Source of the DNA: an uncultured Demequina sp.
Lineage (GTDB): Bacteria; Actinomycetota; Actinomycetes; Actinomycetales; Demequinaceae
DNA length: 5,107 nucleotides
Direction of reading: 5' to 3'
Assembly: GCA_937925595.1 (NCBI GenBank)
Contig: CALALQ010000209.1
Span: 1-5,107 of the forward strand
Shown here: positions 1 to 5,079 of the stretch, piece by piece
Layout of the letters: every line of letters starts with the position of its first letter
How positions within the stretch are numbered: the first letter of the stretch is position 1
Position numbers and translations under genes: made by a program
Notes under the pieces: generated by a model
Told to the model about the DNA's origin: nothing
Databases searched by the model: none
Seen by the model: the letters and a program-made list of their open reading frames with translations, nothing else

Positions 1-422
1 CGGACGAGGCTGAAAGTAAGGCGGGCGAGGCTGAGGAGAAGGTCGAGCCGGACGACGCCGAGAGCAAGACGGACGACACCCAGAGCAAGGCCGAACTTCC
101 GAACGCGGAGCCCGCGGAGCAGTCGGGGGAGTCGTCGGCGTCCACGACTGATGCGGATGAGCCGGACGCGGAGCCGGCGGAGCAGGGGGGGTCGTCGGCG
201 TCCACGACTGATGCGGATGAGCCGGACGCGGAGCCGGCGGAGCAGGGGGGGTCGTCGGCGTCCACGACTGATGCGGATGAGCCGAAGGCGGAGCCGGCGG
301 AGCAGCCTGCGACGCAGTCGACGGCTGAGTCCGAATCGACGGCTGAGTCCGAATCGACGGCTGGGTCCGACTCGGCGCCCGAGCCCGCCTCGGCATCCGA
401 CGACGAACCGGAAGCTAAGTAA
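1..422 (+). CDS. C-terminal part of a highly acidic, repeat-rich protein (5' end outside window)
   Basis: This is the last 139 codons of a gene that starts before the window; the first complete codon is at base 3 and it ends with a double stop, TAA TAG (420-425). The frame was chosen because it shows the usual high-GC pattern: G/C-rich third positions and A-rich second positions. The visible protein is almost entirely Asp, Glu, Ala, Ser, Thr and Pro, with a few Lys early on. It has no hydrophobic stretch and no recognisable domain, so it is probably a disordered, strongly negative tail. It contains a 20-21 residue tandem repeat (consensus DAEPAEQGGSSASTTDADEP) followed by three STAESE-like units. 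The neighbouring ATPase gene is convergent, so the two are not in one operon. The function cannot be told from this tail; the folded part of the protein lies upstream. I am confident it is coding and have no functional assignment. Confidence 0.75.
   Translation, partial: DEAESKAGEAEEKVEPDDAESKTDDTQSKAELPNAEPAEQSGESSASTTDADEPDAEPAEQGGSSASTTDADEPDAEPAEQGGSSASTTDADEPKAEPAEQPATQSTAESESTAESESTAGSDSAPEPASASDDEPEAK
102..305 (+). repeat. Coding minisatellite, 60-63 bp unit, about 3.3 copies
   Basis: Three full in-frame copies lie at 102-164 (63 bp), 165-224 and 225-284 (60 bp each), followed by a partial copy at 285-305. Copies 2 and 3 are identical. The first 50 bases of the shared core (131-180 and 191-240) match exactly. 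Copy 1 carries one extra codon and reads SGE where later copies read GG. The partial fourth copy begins KAEPAEQ instead of DAEPAEQ. All units are multiples of three, so copy-number change would keep the reading frame. Confidence 0.9.
318..371 (+). repeat. Coding 18-bp tandem repeat, three copies
   Basis: The unit TCGACGGCTGAGTCCGAA (protein STAESE) occurs at 318-335 and 336-353 without a mismatch. A diverged third copy at 354-371 reads STAGSD. It lies directly after the longer repeat in the same acidic reading frame. Confidence 0.88.
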
Positions 423-470
423 TAGCGAGGCCCGAGTGGGCACCGTTGCCGAGAGGGTCGAGGCCCGCTA
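423..470. terminator. Possible bidirectional terminator between convergent genes
   Basis: Outer arms TAGCG-a-GGCC (423-432) and GGCCCGCTA (462-470) can form a nine-pair stem with a one-base bulge. A small inner hairpin, GGCA-CCGT-TGCC, lies at 439-450. It sits in the 62-base gap between two gene ends facing each other, where a shared terminator is expected. There is no clear T-run on either side, so the call rests on position and pairing only. Confidence 0.4.
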
Positions 471-484
471 TACCTGCATCTGCC

Positions 485-1801
485 TTACCGAGGCGGCCAA
501 GCGAAGCGGAAACGAACGGGAGGGGTGTTGGGCAACGCGGCTACGCATTGACCCACGCTCAGCGACGAAAGGTCCCAGTCTTCGACGACGTTCGCGTCGA
601 TGAGCTGCTCGCTCAGACCCTTGTTGCGCACGGCTGAATCGAAGCGCACGAGCTGTCGGCTTGCGCCGAATCGTCCGCGGACGAAGTCACGTGAGTCACC
701 GTCGAAGAGCCGGAAAGCGAAGACGGTGCCGAACCCGGACAGGATCGACGCTGCCATGTGTTCGCCGTACTTGTCTTGCACCTGGCGGATGTTCTGGGTC
801 CCGACAATGAAGCGCAGCCCCAGCGAGCGGCCGAAGTTCAGCCCGTTCGACAGGTGAGTCAGTTCTGGCAGGAGAGCGAACTCATCCAAGACGAAGATCA
901 CCCGGCCGTTAGCGCGGTTGCGAGACAGCGCCTCCTTGATGGCGAGGTCGATCATCGTGCGGTAGATGGGTGTGAGCGCTTCACCAGAAGCGATGTCGAA
1001 CTCGAGGAACAGGGCTCGACCGCCCTTCCCGCGGAGGAACTCTCGGATCGAGAAGTCGCCCGCGGCGCCGAACGATGAACGGAATGACTCCTGCAGGGCT
1101 TGCTGCAAGAACACCATCACAGAGCGAGTCGTGTTCGAGTCGTCCTTCGCGATGTACGACATCGCACCCTGAAGGTCCGGGTGCAGGGCGAGCCACTTGC
1201 GCATCTGCGCGACGGTCATCCGGTCAGTGATCATGCGGATGTTGCGGTTCGTCGGCGCAGGATCAGGAATGCGCTGCGCCTGGCGCCACATCGCAGTCAC
1301 CAGGCCGCTGAACACATCCCGTCCCATGTTCGACCAGATGCGGTTGTTGTCGCCCGCTGACTTCGCAGTCCCCTCGAAGATCGTTCCCGCCAGCTCATGG
1401 ATCTCGTCTTCGACGCTGCGTCCCGGGGGAGTTGCGGCGAGTTCGGCGAACATGTTCCACGTCACTTGACCGTTGAACTCTGACTCGCTGGCTCGCGCAA
1501 TCACAGCATCGCCGTCCCGGTAGAAGCGCTCGTACCAGTCGCCCTTCGTGTCGAAGAAGACGATGACGTCGTCAGCGGTCGCTGCGCGGCGAACCGAGTT
1601 GACGAGCGAGGTCATGCCTTCGGTCTTGCCCTGCCCGACTCCGCCCAGGAAGAGCACATGCTTGCCGAAGATGGAGTCGTCCATGCCGATGGACGTGCCG
1701 TCCATCCCGTAGACGCCGATCTCGGCGGGTACCGGCCCGAGGTGGCCGACGGCATCCTCGAGGCTGGTGCCGGCGACGGTGACACTCGATGTGTGGGACA
1801 T
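485..1801 (-). CDS. Type IV coupling protein-like ATPase (VirD4/TraG/TraD family), no membrane anchor
   Basis: This 438-residue protein looks like a hexameric DNA-translocating ATPase of the kind that feeds DNA to a type IV secretion channel. Visible landmarks are a Walker A motif GGVGQGKT (residues 53-60), the family-typical VFFDTKGDW (81-89), a mostly helical insert at about 120-255 in the place of the all-alpha domain, Walker B VIFVLDE (301-307), and GTQN (334-337) followed by a helix ending in ILSGFGTVFAFRL as in TraD/TraG C-terminal domains. The start is secure: ATG 1801 has AGGAG nine bases upstream (1811-1815), and an in-frame stop lies two codons before that ATG. Classical members are usually longer and have N-terminal transmembrane helices; here the nucleotide-binding domain begins almost at once and no hydrophobic helix is seen, so the protein is predicted soluble. 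No relaxase or other secretion gene is in view. A HerA/FtsK-type role other than conjugation remains possible. Confidence 0.88.
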   Translation of the reverse strand: MSHTSSVTVAGTSLEDAVGHLGPVPAEIGVYGMDGTSIGMDDSIFGKHVLFLGGVGQGKTEGMTSLVNSVRRAATADDVIVFFDTKGDWYERFYRDGDAVIARASESEFNGQVTWNMFAELAATPPGRSVEDEIHELAGTIFEGTAKSAGDNNRIWSNMGRDVFSGLVTAMWRQAQRIPDPAPTNRNIRMITDRMTVAQMRKWLALHPDLQGAMSYIAKDDSNTTRSVMVFLQQALQESFRSSFGAAGDFSIREFLRGKGGRALFLEFDIASGEALTPIYRTMIDLAIKEALSRNRANGRVIFVLDEFALLPELTHLSNGLNFGRSLGLRFIVGTQNIRQVQDKYGEHMAASILSGFGTVFAFRLFDGDSRDFVRGRFGASRQLVRFDSAVRNKGLSEQLIDANVVEDWDLSSLSVGQCVAALPNTPPVRFRFAWPPR

Positions 1802-1810
1802 GTGACATCA

Positions 1811-1815
1811 CTCCT
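1811..1815 (-). promoter_or_regulatory. Ribosome binding site of the coupling-protein-like ATPase
   Basis: AGGAG on the minus strand lies nine bases before ATG 1801. With the in-frame stop at 1808-1810 it fixes the start. Confidence 0.75.
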
Positions 1816-1855
1816 GAATGGTTGTGGCCTACCGCAGCCGACCTGTGGGCGTGAG

Positions 1856-1905
1856 ATGCCAGTGGCCGAGGCAGACGTTCGGTCTGCCCCGGCCGGTGCT
1901 GGCAT
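1856..1905 (-). terminator. 50-base composite hairpin, likely terminator of the membrane-protein operon
   Basis: Outer arms ATGCCAG (1856-1862) and CTGGCAT (1899-1905) pair perfectly. Inner arms GGCAGAC (1870-1876) and GTCTGCC (1882-1888) pair perfectly around the loop GTTCG. The bases between them (GGCCG and CGGCC) can pair as well, leaving only small bulges. The structure begins nine bases beyond the stop codon of the 211-residue membrane protein (transcribed leftward) and ahead of the ATPase gene. No U-run follows it, which is common in high-GC bacteria, so incomplete termination or a processing or regulatory role is also possible. Confidence 0.55.
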
Positions 1906-1913
1906 GTTCCAGA

Positions 1914-2549
1914 TCAGGAGGCGAGGCGTCCGCGTGCCTGGATGTCCAGGATCAGCGCACTGAGTTCCTGGGTGACAGCGTCAAGACCGATCGGGTCAGC
2001 CTCATACAGGCGGTCGAATGCCGCGGCGCCGATCCCGCGAGCGGTGCCGCCGGCAATGCTCACACCGCTGCCGAGCTCGCCCCGAGCCCGGATCAGCAGA
2101 CGCGCGCGCCGCGACCAGCCGATCATGAGGCACACGACCGCTGCGATAGCGAACAGGAGGAAGAAGAGGAACATCATGGGTCCCTGCGACAGCATCGTGA
2201 GCATCATCAGGGCCGCGATCGCCGCGATGATTCCCAGCAGGAGCCACAGCAGACGGATCCCGCGCACATAGGCGCCGCCGACACCCGCGACGTCCTGCAC
2301 CTGGACTTCCTCATATGCCTTGCCGCGGGAGATCAGTCCCTTGGATTCCACCGTGTAGATCACGCGGGAGTCCGTGACGAACAGGACACCGACGATCTGC
2401 GTCAGCAGCTTTCGCTTGTTGACGAGCGTGTAGGTGCGCTTGACCTCCTCTCCAGGTGCGAGGTCGAAAGGAAGCGCCGGAGCGGCAACGTTGCCGGGGT
2501 AGGCCTGGGTGGGGGCTTCGGTGGTGGTCGGTGTCTCAGGGGTGAACAT
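1914..2549 (-). CDS. Membrane protein with PH-like beta domain and a two-helix membrane hairpin
   Basis: The 211-residue protein starts at ATG 2549 with GGAG at 2554-2557, only four bases upstream. Residues 1-33 are Pro/Thr-rich and probably flexible. Residues about 34-95 alternate short hydrophobic strands and turns (FVTDSRVIYTVESKG, then YEEVQVQDVAGV), resembling bacterial PH-like domains; I judge this by pattern only. Two hydrophobic helices follow at about 99-120 and 125-145, joined by a short turn. After a basic stretch (WSRRARLLIRARGE) come more strand-like residues and a final helix, QELSALILDIQARG. The basic residues flanking the helices suggest that both ends face the cytoplasm. The gene begins 33 bases after the upstream lipoprotein gene with no terminator between them, so the two are probably co-transcribed. 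No enzymatic motif is seen. The role is unknown; a scaffold or sensor paired with the lipoprotein is an inference. Confidence 0.8.
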   Translation of the reverse strand: MFTPETPTTTEAPTQAYPGNVAAPALPFDLAPGEEVKRTYTLVNKRKLLTQIVGVLFVTDSRVIYTVESKGLISRGKAYEEVQVQDVAGVGGAYVRGIRLLWLLLGIIAAIAALMMLTMLSQGPMMFLFFLLFAIAAVVCLMIGWSRRARLLIRARGELGSGVSIAGGTARGIGAAAFDRLYEADPIGLDAVTQELSALILDIQARGRLAS

Positions 2550-2582
2550 AGCTCTCCGTTGTCGGTGTCGGTGATCAGTGAT

Positions 2583-4559
2583 TTACGGGGTCGGTGCTTG
2601 TGTGCTGGAGATGGCCGGGCTATCGAGCAGTGAATGCGACCGATTGGCCGGCACCGCAGGTGCGAGGTCCGCAAGCCGTGGGCGAGCACGCACTGCGATC
2701 GGCTGCGCGTGGGCTTCCAGCGCGCCGCGCTCTCGCGCCGTGGTGGTCTGGGCCGCGACGGACAGGAGGTCGACGGCGGGTCGGTTGACGGGCGCGCTCG
2801 CGAAAGTGTCGAGCGCCGGTCGCGTGGAGTCGCCGTCGAGGTTCGCCGTGGCCGTCGACGCGAGGGTGCCGGCGTATGCGGATGCCCCCTTCGCTGTTGC
2901 CCGCGCCGCCGCCAGTCCGGCGCTCGCCGCAGGCGCGAGGCGCGCCCGGAAGACAAACACCAGGATCGCCGCGGCAATAAGCAGCAGTGCGCCGCCGATG
3001 AGAGTGACCCAGGCGCCGAAGGTGAGCCCGCCGGCCACGAAGGTGAGGTAGGTGCTCTCGCTGCTCACCAGAGCGCTGCCGTCGACAGTGCCGCTGAACG
3101 TGGTTTCAGCGTCGATCGTCGAGCCTGCTGGCGCGTTGACCCGAGCGGTGAGTTCCCCATTCATGGGATGAGTCCCGAGGATGCCGGCGAGGTTGAAATC
3201 GGCGGTGTACGCATTCTCCGCGTACCACCAGTTGCTCGAAGGTGTCGGCTGGACATCGAAGAACCCGCCCGACGCCCACTCGGCGTAATCGGATGCCGCG
3301 GTTTCGCCGGTGAATCTGACGACATAGCGGGTCGTAATGTCGTCCTCGATCACTTCGAGGACGCCTCGGTCGTTGTGCGGTCGGAACAGCTCGGCGAAAC
3401 CGTCGCCGACGAGTGCGGCGTCGGCGTTCGCGACCGATATCTCCACTTCGATGTTGGTAGGTGCCGACTCTCCCGTGAACTCAGCGCGGGCAGTGACGTC
3501 CTGCACAGGCGGTGTCACGGTGAACAGTGCGGCAGGCGACGAACTCGAGTTCACGACGGCGCTTTCAGGCTCCACCCCGGCCATCGGAGTGATGTTGTCG
3601 GTGATGTCCGTGCGATAGCTCGTGGTGCAGACCGCAGAGCAATCCGCCGATGAGGTGATCGTCAGCAGGATTGAGGCCGGGTCGGTCTCATCCGCCGCAG
3701 TGTGGACATCGAAGACGGCTTCTTCGCTGTTCAGCAGTGCGTTGGTGCCTCCAGAGATCTCCTCCGGGGTTCCCGTCCAGGCCACGTCGAATCCGGCCGC
3801 GTCCTCCGTGATCGTGCCGCCCTGGGGGAGTGCAGCCTCAAGATGCGCTCGATAGTCATCGATGGGCAGGCTGCCTTCCAGCGCGGGAAAATCGAGTCGC
3901 GCCGTCCGCTGCCAGTTTTCGGCATCCTGCGCTGTGGTGTTGAAGTACACCGCGCTGAAGCCCCGGTCTTCGATGTCGCGGTGGGAGATGTAGCTCCCTG
4001 CCTCGATCTTCTCGTCTTCGAACACCAACACACTGGACCCCAGTTCATAGGCGTTCGAGCGCGCGGACTCATCGATGACCTTCGCGTCGACGAGCGCATC
4101 GAACGCCCAGTCCAGCAGGTGGCCGCTGCTGTAGCCCTCCGAGATGTTGATGCCCTTCAGGAAGGTGGAGTCCGCGACGGTGAACTCGGGCGTCAGGCCG
4201 GATTCCGCGTCTCCGCGCGTAATGCGTTCGACGATTTCCTTGTACTGCTCGGGTGAATCGAAGTCGATGCGGAAAGCGGCAGTGATGCTGCCGTCGGACT
4301 TCTTCTTGGCGCCTTCGTATTCGATGCCGTCCGGCTTCGCTTCGGAGATCGCCTGGTTGATCTCCTTGACGCCCCCATTCAGTTCACCGGCGTCGTCCGC
4401 GTCGAGTTCAAGCGTCATCACTCGGGATCCCGACCCGTCGTCCTCCACGGTGAGCACGGTGTCGATCTCTGCGCCACAAGCGGCGAGGAGGATCCCCAGC
4501 AGGGCCAAGCCTGGAAGAGCGAGGAGGCGGAAGGGGGTCCGCGTGCTGTTTTCTCGCAA
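2583..4559 (-). CDS. Large lipoprotein with repeated LppM-like domains, C-terminal membrane helix and cytoplasmic tail
   Basis: This 658-residue protein has a lipoprotein signal peptide: basic N-terminus, hydrophobic core, and lipobox LAAC with the modified Cys at residue 28. Residues 29 to about 510 would lie outside the membrane. They begin with a beta-rich region (VLTVEDDGSGSRVMTLEL) resembling LppM/DUF3153-type lipoproteins; this is a loose resemblance. Similar beta-helix-beta patterns recur near residues 230-275 and 370-430. Cys307 and Cys311 could form a disulfide. A transmembrane helix at about 512-537 is followed by RAR, placing the C-terminus inside. A 118-residue Ala/Thr/Pro-rich tail completes the protein. 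The start is TTG 4559: an in-frame stop lies at 4593-4595, no other start codon lies between, and AAGGGA (4566-4571) precedes TTG at good spacing. It is the first gene of an operon with the 211-residue membrane protein. The ligand and function are unknown. Confidence 0.85.
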   Translation of the reverse strand: MRENSTRTPFRLLALPGLALLGILLAACGAEIDTVLTVEDDGSGSRVMTLELDADDAGELNGGVKEINQAISEAKPDGIEYEGAKKKSDGSITAAFRIDFDSPEQYKEIVERITRGDAESGLTPEFTVADSTFLKGINISEGYSSGHLLDWAFDALVDAKVIDESARSNAYELGSSVLVFEDEKIEAGSYISHRDIEDRGFSAVYFNTTAQDAENWQRTARLDFPALEGSLPIDDYRAHLEAALPQGGTITEDAAGFDVAWTGTPEEISGGTNALLNSEEAVFDVHTAADETDPASILLTITSSADCSAVCTTSYRTDITDNITPMAGVEPESAVVNSSSSPAALFTVTPPVQDVTARAEFTGESAPTNIEVEISVANADAALVGDGFAELFRPHNDRGVLEVIEDDITTRYVVRFTGETAASDYAEWASGGFFDVQPTPSSNWWYAENAYTADFNLAGILGTHPMNGELTARVNAPAGSTIDAETTFSGTVDGSALVSSESTYLTFVAGGLTFGAWVTLIGGALLLIAAAILVFVFRARLAPAASAGLAAARATAKGASAYAGTLASTATANLDGDSTRPALDTFASAPVNRPAVDLLSVAAQTTTARERGALEAHAQPIAVRARPRLADLAPAVPANRSHSLLDSPAISSTQAPTP

Positions 4560-4565
4560 AGTGAT

Positions 4566-4571
4566 TCCCTT
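4566..4571 (-). promoter_or_regulatory. Ribosome binding site supporting the TTG start of the lipoprotein
   Basis: AAGGGA on the minus strand lies six bases before TTG 4559. No ATG or GTG occurs in frame between this TTG and the upstream stop at 4593-4595, so the site decides the start. Confidence 0.7.
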
Positions 4572-4579
4572 GTGTCGTG

Positions 4580-4597
4580 CATGAGAGATTTCTCATG
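4580..4597. promoter_or_regulatory. Operator-like dyad in the leader of the lipoprotein operon
   Basis: CATGAGA-gatt-TCTCATG is a perfect seven-base inverted repeat with a four-base centre. It lies between the AT-rich promoter-like element and the ribosome binding site. It could be a repressor site or a small leader hairpin close to the Shine-Dalgarno sequence. Confidence 0.5.
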
Positions 4598-4611
4598 GAA
4601 GTTTTCATCTG

Positions 4612-4617
4612 AATATA
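4612..4617 (-). promoter_or_regulatory. Candidate -10 element for the lipoprotein operon
   Basis: TATATT on the minus strand sits in the only clearly AT-rich stretch of the intergenic region, about 50 bases upstream of the TTG start. No convincing -35 hexamer is found 16-18 bases further upstream, so the call is tentative. Confidence 0.35.
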
Positions 4618-4795
4618 AAGGCAACTCTCAGGTTCGGCCGGCCGCATTGCGCATCCTGGCTATGAACTGCGCGATCCGGCCCATCGTTTCGTGATCTTGA
4701 GGAGTAGAAGCCTGAAGTCGCCCCGGGGCGTGCCGGCTCCCGTCTGCAAACCACGACGAGAGCCGCTCGGACCTGAACCGACGTCAACACAGAAA

Positions 4796-4844
4796 GGAAG
4801 GTCGGCGTCAGCCTGTCGGGAACGGGCGCTGACGCCGTCCTTCT
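4796..4844. repeat. Imperfect inverted repeat, 17-base arms, 15-base loop
   Basis: The left arm is GGAAGGTCGGCGTCAGC (4796-4812) and the right arm is GCTGACGCCGTCCTTCT (4828-4844). Sixteen of 17 positions pair, counting one G-T wobble, with a single T-T mismatch. The stem is strong enough to form in RNA on either strand. It may be a terminator, an attenuator, or part of a structured small RNA. Confidence 0.7.
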
Positions 4845-4907
4845 GGGTTCACACCTTGTCAATGGGAGCACTGCTGCCACCCGGCTCGAAAAGCCCCAAA
4901 ACGACGC

Positions 4908-4935
4908 GAAGGCCGCCTGACACCAGGCGGCCTTC
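4908..4935. terminator. Strong intrinsic-terminator-type hairpin, bidirectional
   Basis: A perfect 12-base stem, GAAGGCCGCCTG (4908-4919) with CAGGCGGCCTTC (4924-4935), closes the four-base loop ACAC. On the plus strand it is followed by the pyrimidine-rich TTCGTCTTC. On the minus strand it is followed shortly by two TTTT runs. No recognisable gene ends just before it on either strand. Confidence 0.75.
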
Positions 4936-4945
4936 TTCGTCTTCA

Positions 4946-5005
4946 GAGTTCCGCGTACGAGTCACCCGTTCCGCGTGCATCCCGTGGCAGGTGTACGCGG
5001 AACTC
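4946..5005. repeat. Perfect 13-base inverted repeat with 34-base spacer, containing three GTTCCGCGT copies
   Basis: GAGTTCCGCGTAC (4946-4958) is repeated in inverse as GTACGCGGAACTC (4993-5005). The nine-base core GTTCCGCGT occurs at 4948-4956, again in the same direction at 4968-4976 exactly 20 bases on, and inverted at 4995-5003. The arrangement lies 75-134 bases upstream of the GTG start at 5080, as expected of a multi-site operator or of a replication or transfer recognition site. Confidence 0.75.
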
Positions 5006-5033
5006 GTTTCGCCGCGTGATTCTCCCAGGACTG

Positions 5034-5047
5034 GACCGTGAACGGTC
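5034..5047. promoter_or_regulatory. Short operator-like dyad upstream of the right-edge gene
   Basis: GACCGT-GA-ACGGTC is a perfect six-base inverted repeat with a two-base centre. It lies 20 bases before the ribosome binding site of the gene starting at 5080. Its size and position fit a repressor half-site pair, but chance is possible. Confidence 0.35.
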
Positions 5048-5066
5048 TGTCAGCGTCCAGGTCTTC

Positions 5067-5074
5067 GAAAGGAG
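5067..5074 (+). promoter_or_regulatory. Ribosome binding site of the right-edge gene
   Basis: GAAAGGAG is a strong Shine-Dalgarno sequence five bases before GTG 5080. It favours this start over the in-frame GTG at 5038, which has no such site. Confidence 0.7.
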
Positions 5075-5079
5075 TTCCG

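Larger units (their letters stand above)
4621..5079. other. Long divergent intergenic region rich in inverted repeats, no credible gene
   Basis: About 460 bases separate the promoter region of the leftward lipoprotein operon from the rightward gene at the edge. The open frames here have low-complexity, Arg/Pro/Ser-rich translations, lack good ribosome binding sites, and run through strong hairpins. The region holds a 17-pair imperfect hairpin (4796-4844), a terminator-like hairpin (4908-4935), a long-armed inverted repeat (4946-5005) and a short dyad (5034-5047). Such density suggests regulatory DNA, a small RNA, or a recognition region of a mobile element. Confidence 0.6.

Noticed and set aside
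102..371. CRISPR-like array
   Set aside because: The units are contiguous with no unique spacers and sit inside a coding frame.
1..603. A second plus-strand frame, open across the repeats and Arg/Ser-rich
   Set aside because: Its second codon positions are very GC-rich and its product is a low-complexity Arg/Ser chain. The repeat unit lacks stops in this frame because its length is a multiple of three, and the frame runs about 120 bases into the opposing ATPase gene.
1818..3653. Long plus-strand open frames (1818-2633, 2634-3653)
   Set aside because: They lie antisense to the membrane protein and lipoprotein genes, whose signal peptide, membrane helices and ribosome binding sites are clear. 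Their translations are Arg/Gly-rich without domain features, as expected of shadows in GC-rich DNA.
4418..4624. Minus-strand ATG frame starting MPLYSDENFHEK
   Set aside because: It overlaps the lipoprotein start in another frame and loses sense inside it. The lipoprotein frame has the signal peptide and the ribosome binding site.
4841..4861. GGGTTCACACC as a tRNA T-arm remnant
   Set aside because: No matching T-stem, acceptor stem or anticodon arm could be found around it.
4605..4880. Minus-strand open frame of 91 codons upstream of the lipoprotein
   Set aside because: Its composition is random-looking with no start signal, it spans the 4796-4844 hairpin, and its end runs into the likely promoter of the lipoprotein operon.
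5038..5040. Earlier GTG start for the right-edge gene
   Set aside because: It has no Shine-Dalgarno sequence and would place the 5034-5047 dyad across the start, whereas GTG 5080 follows GAAAGGAG at good spacing.
4691..5041. Plus-strand open frame of 116 codons in the divergent region
   Set aside because: It has no suitable ribosome binding site, a basic low-complexity translation, and runs through two strong hairpins.
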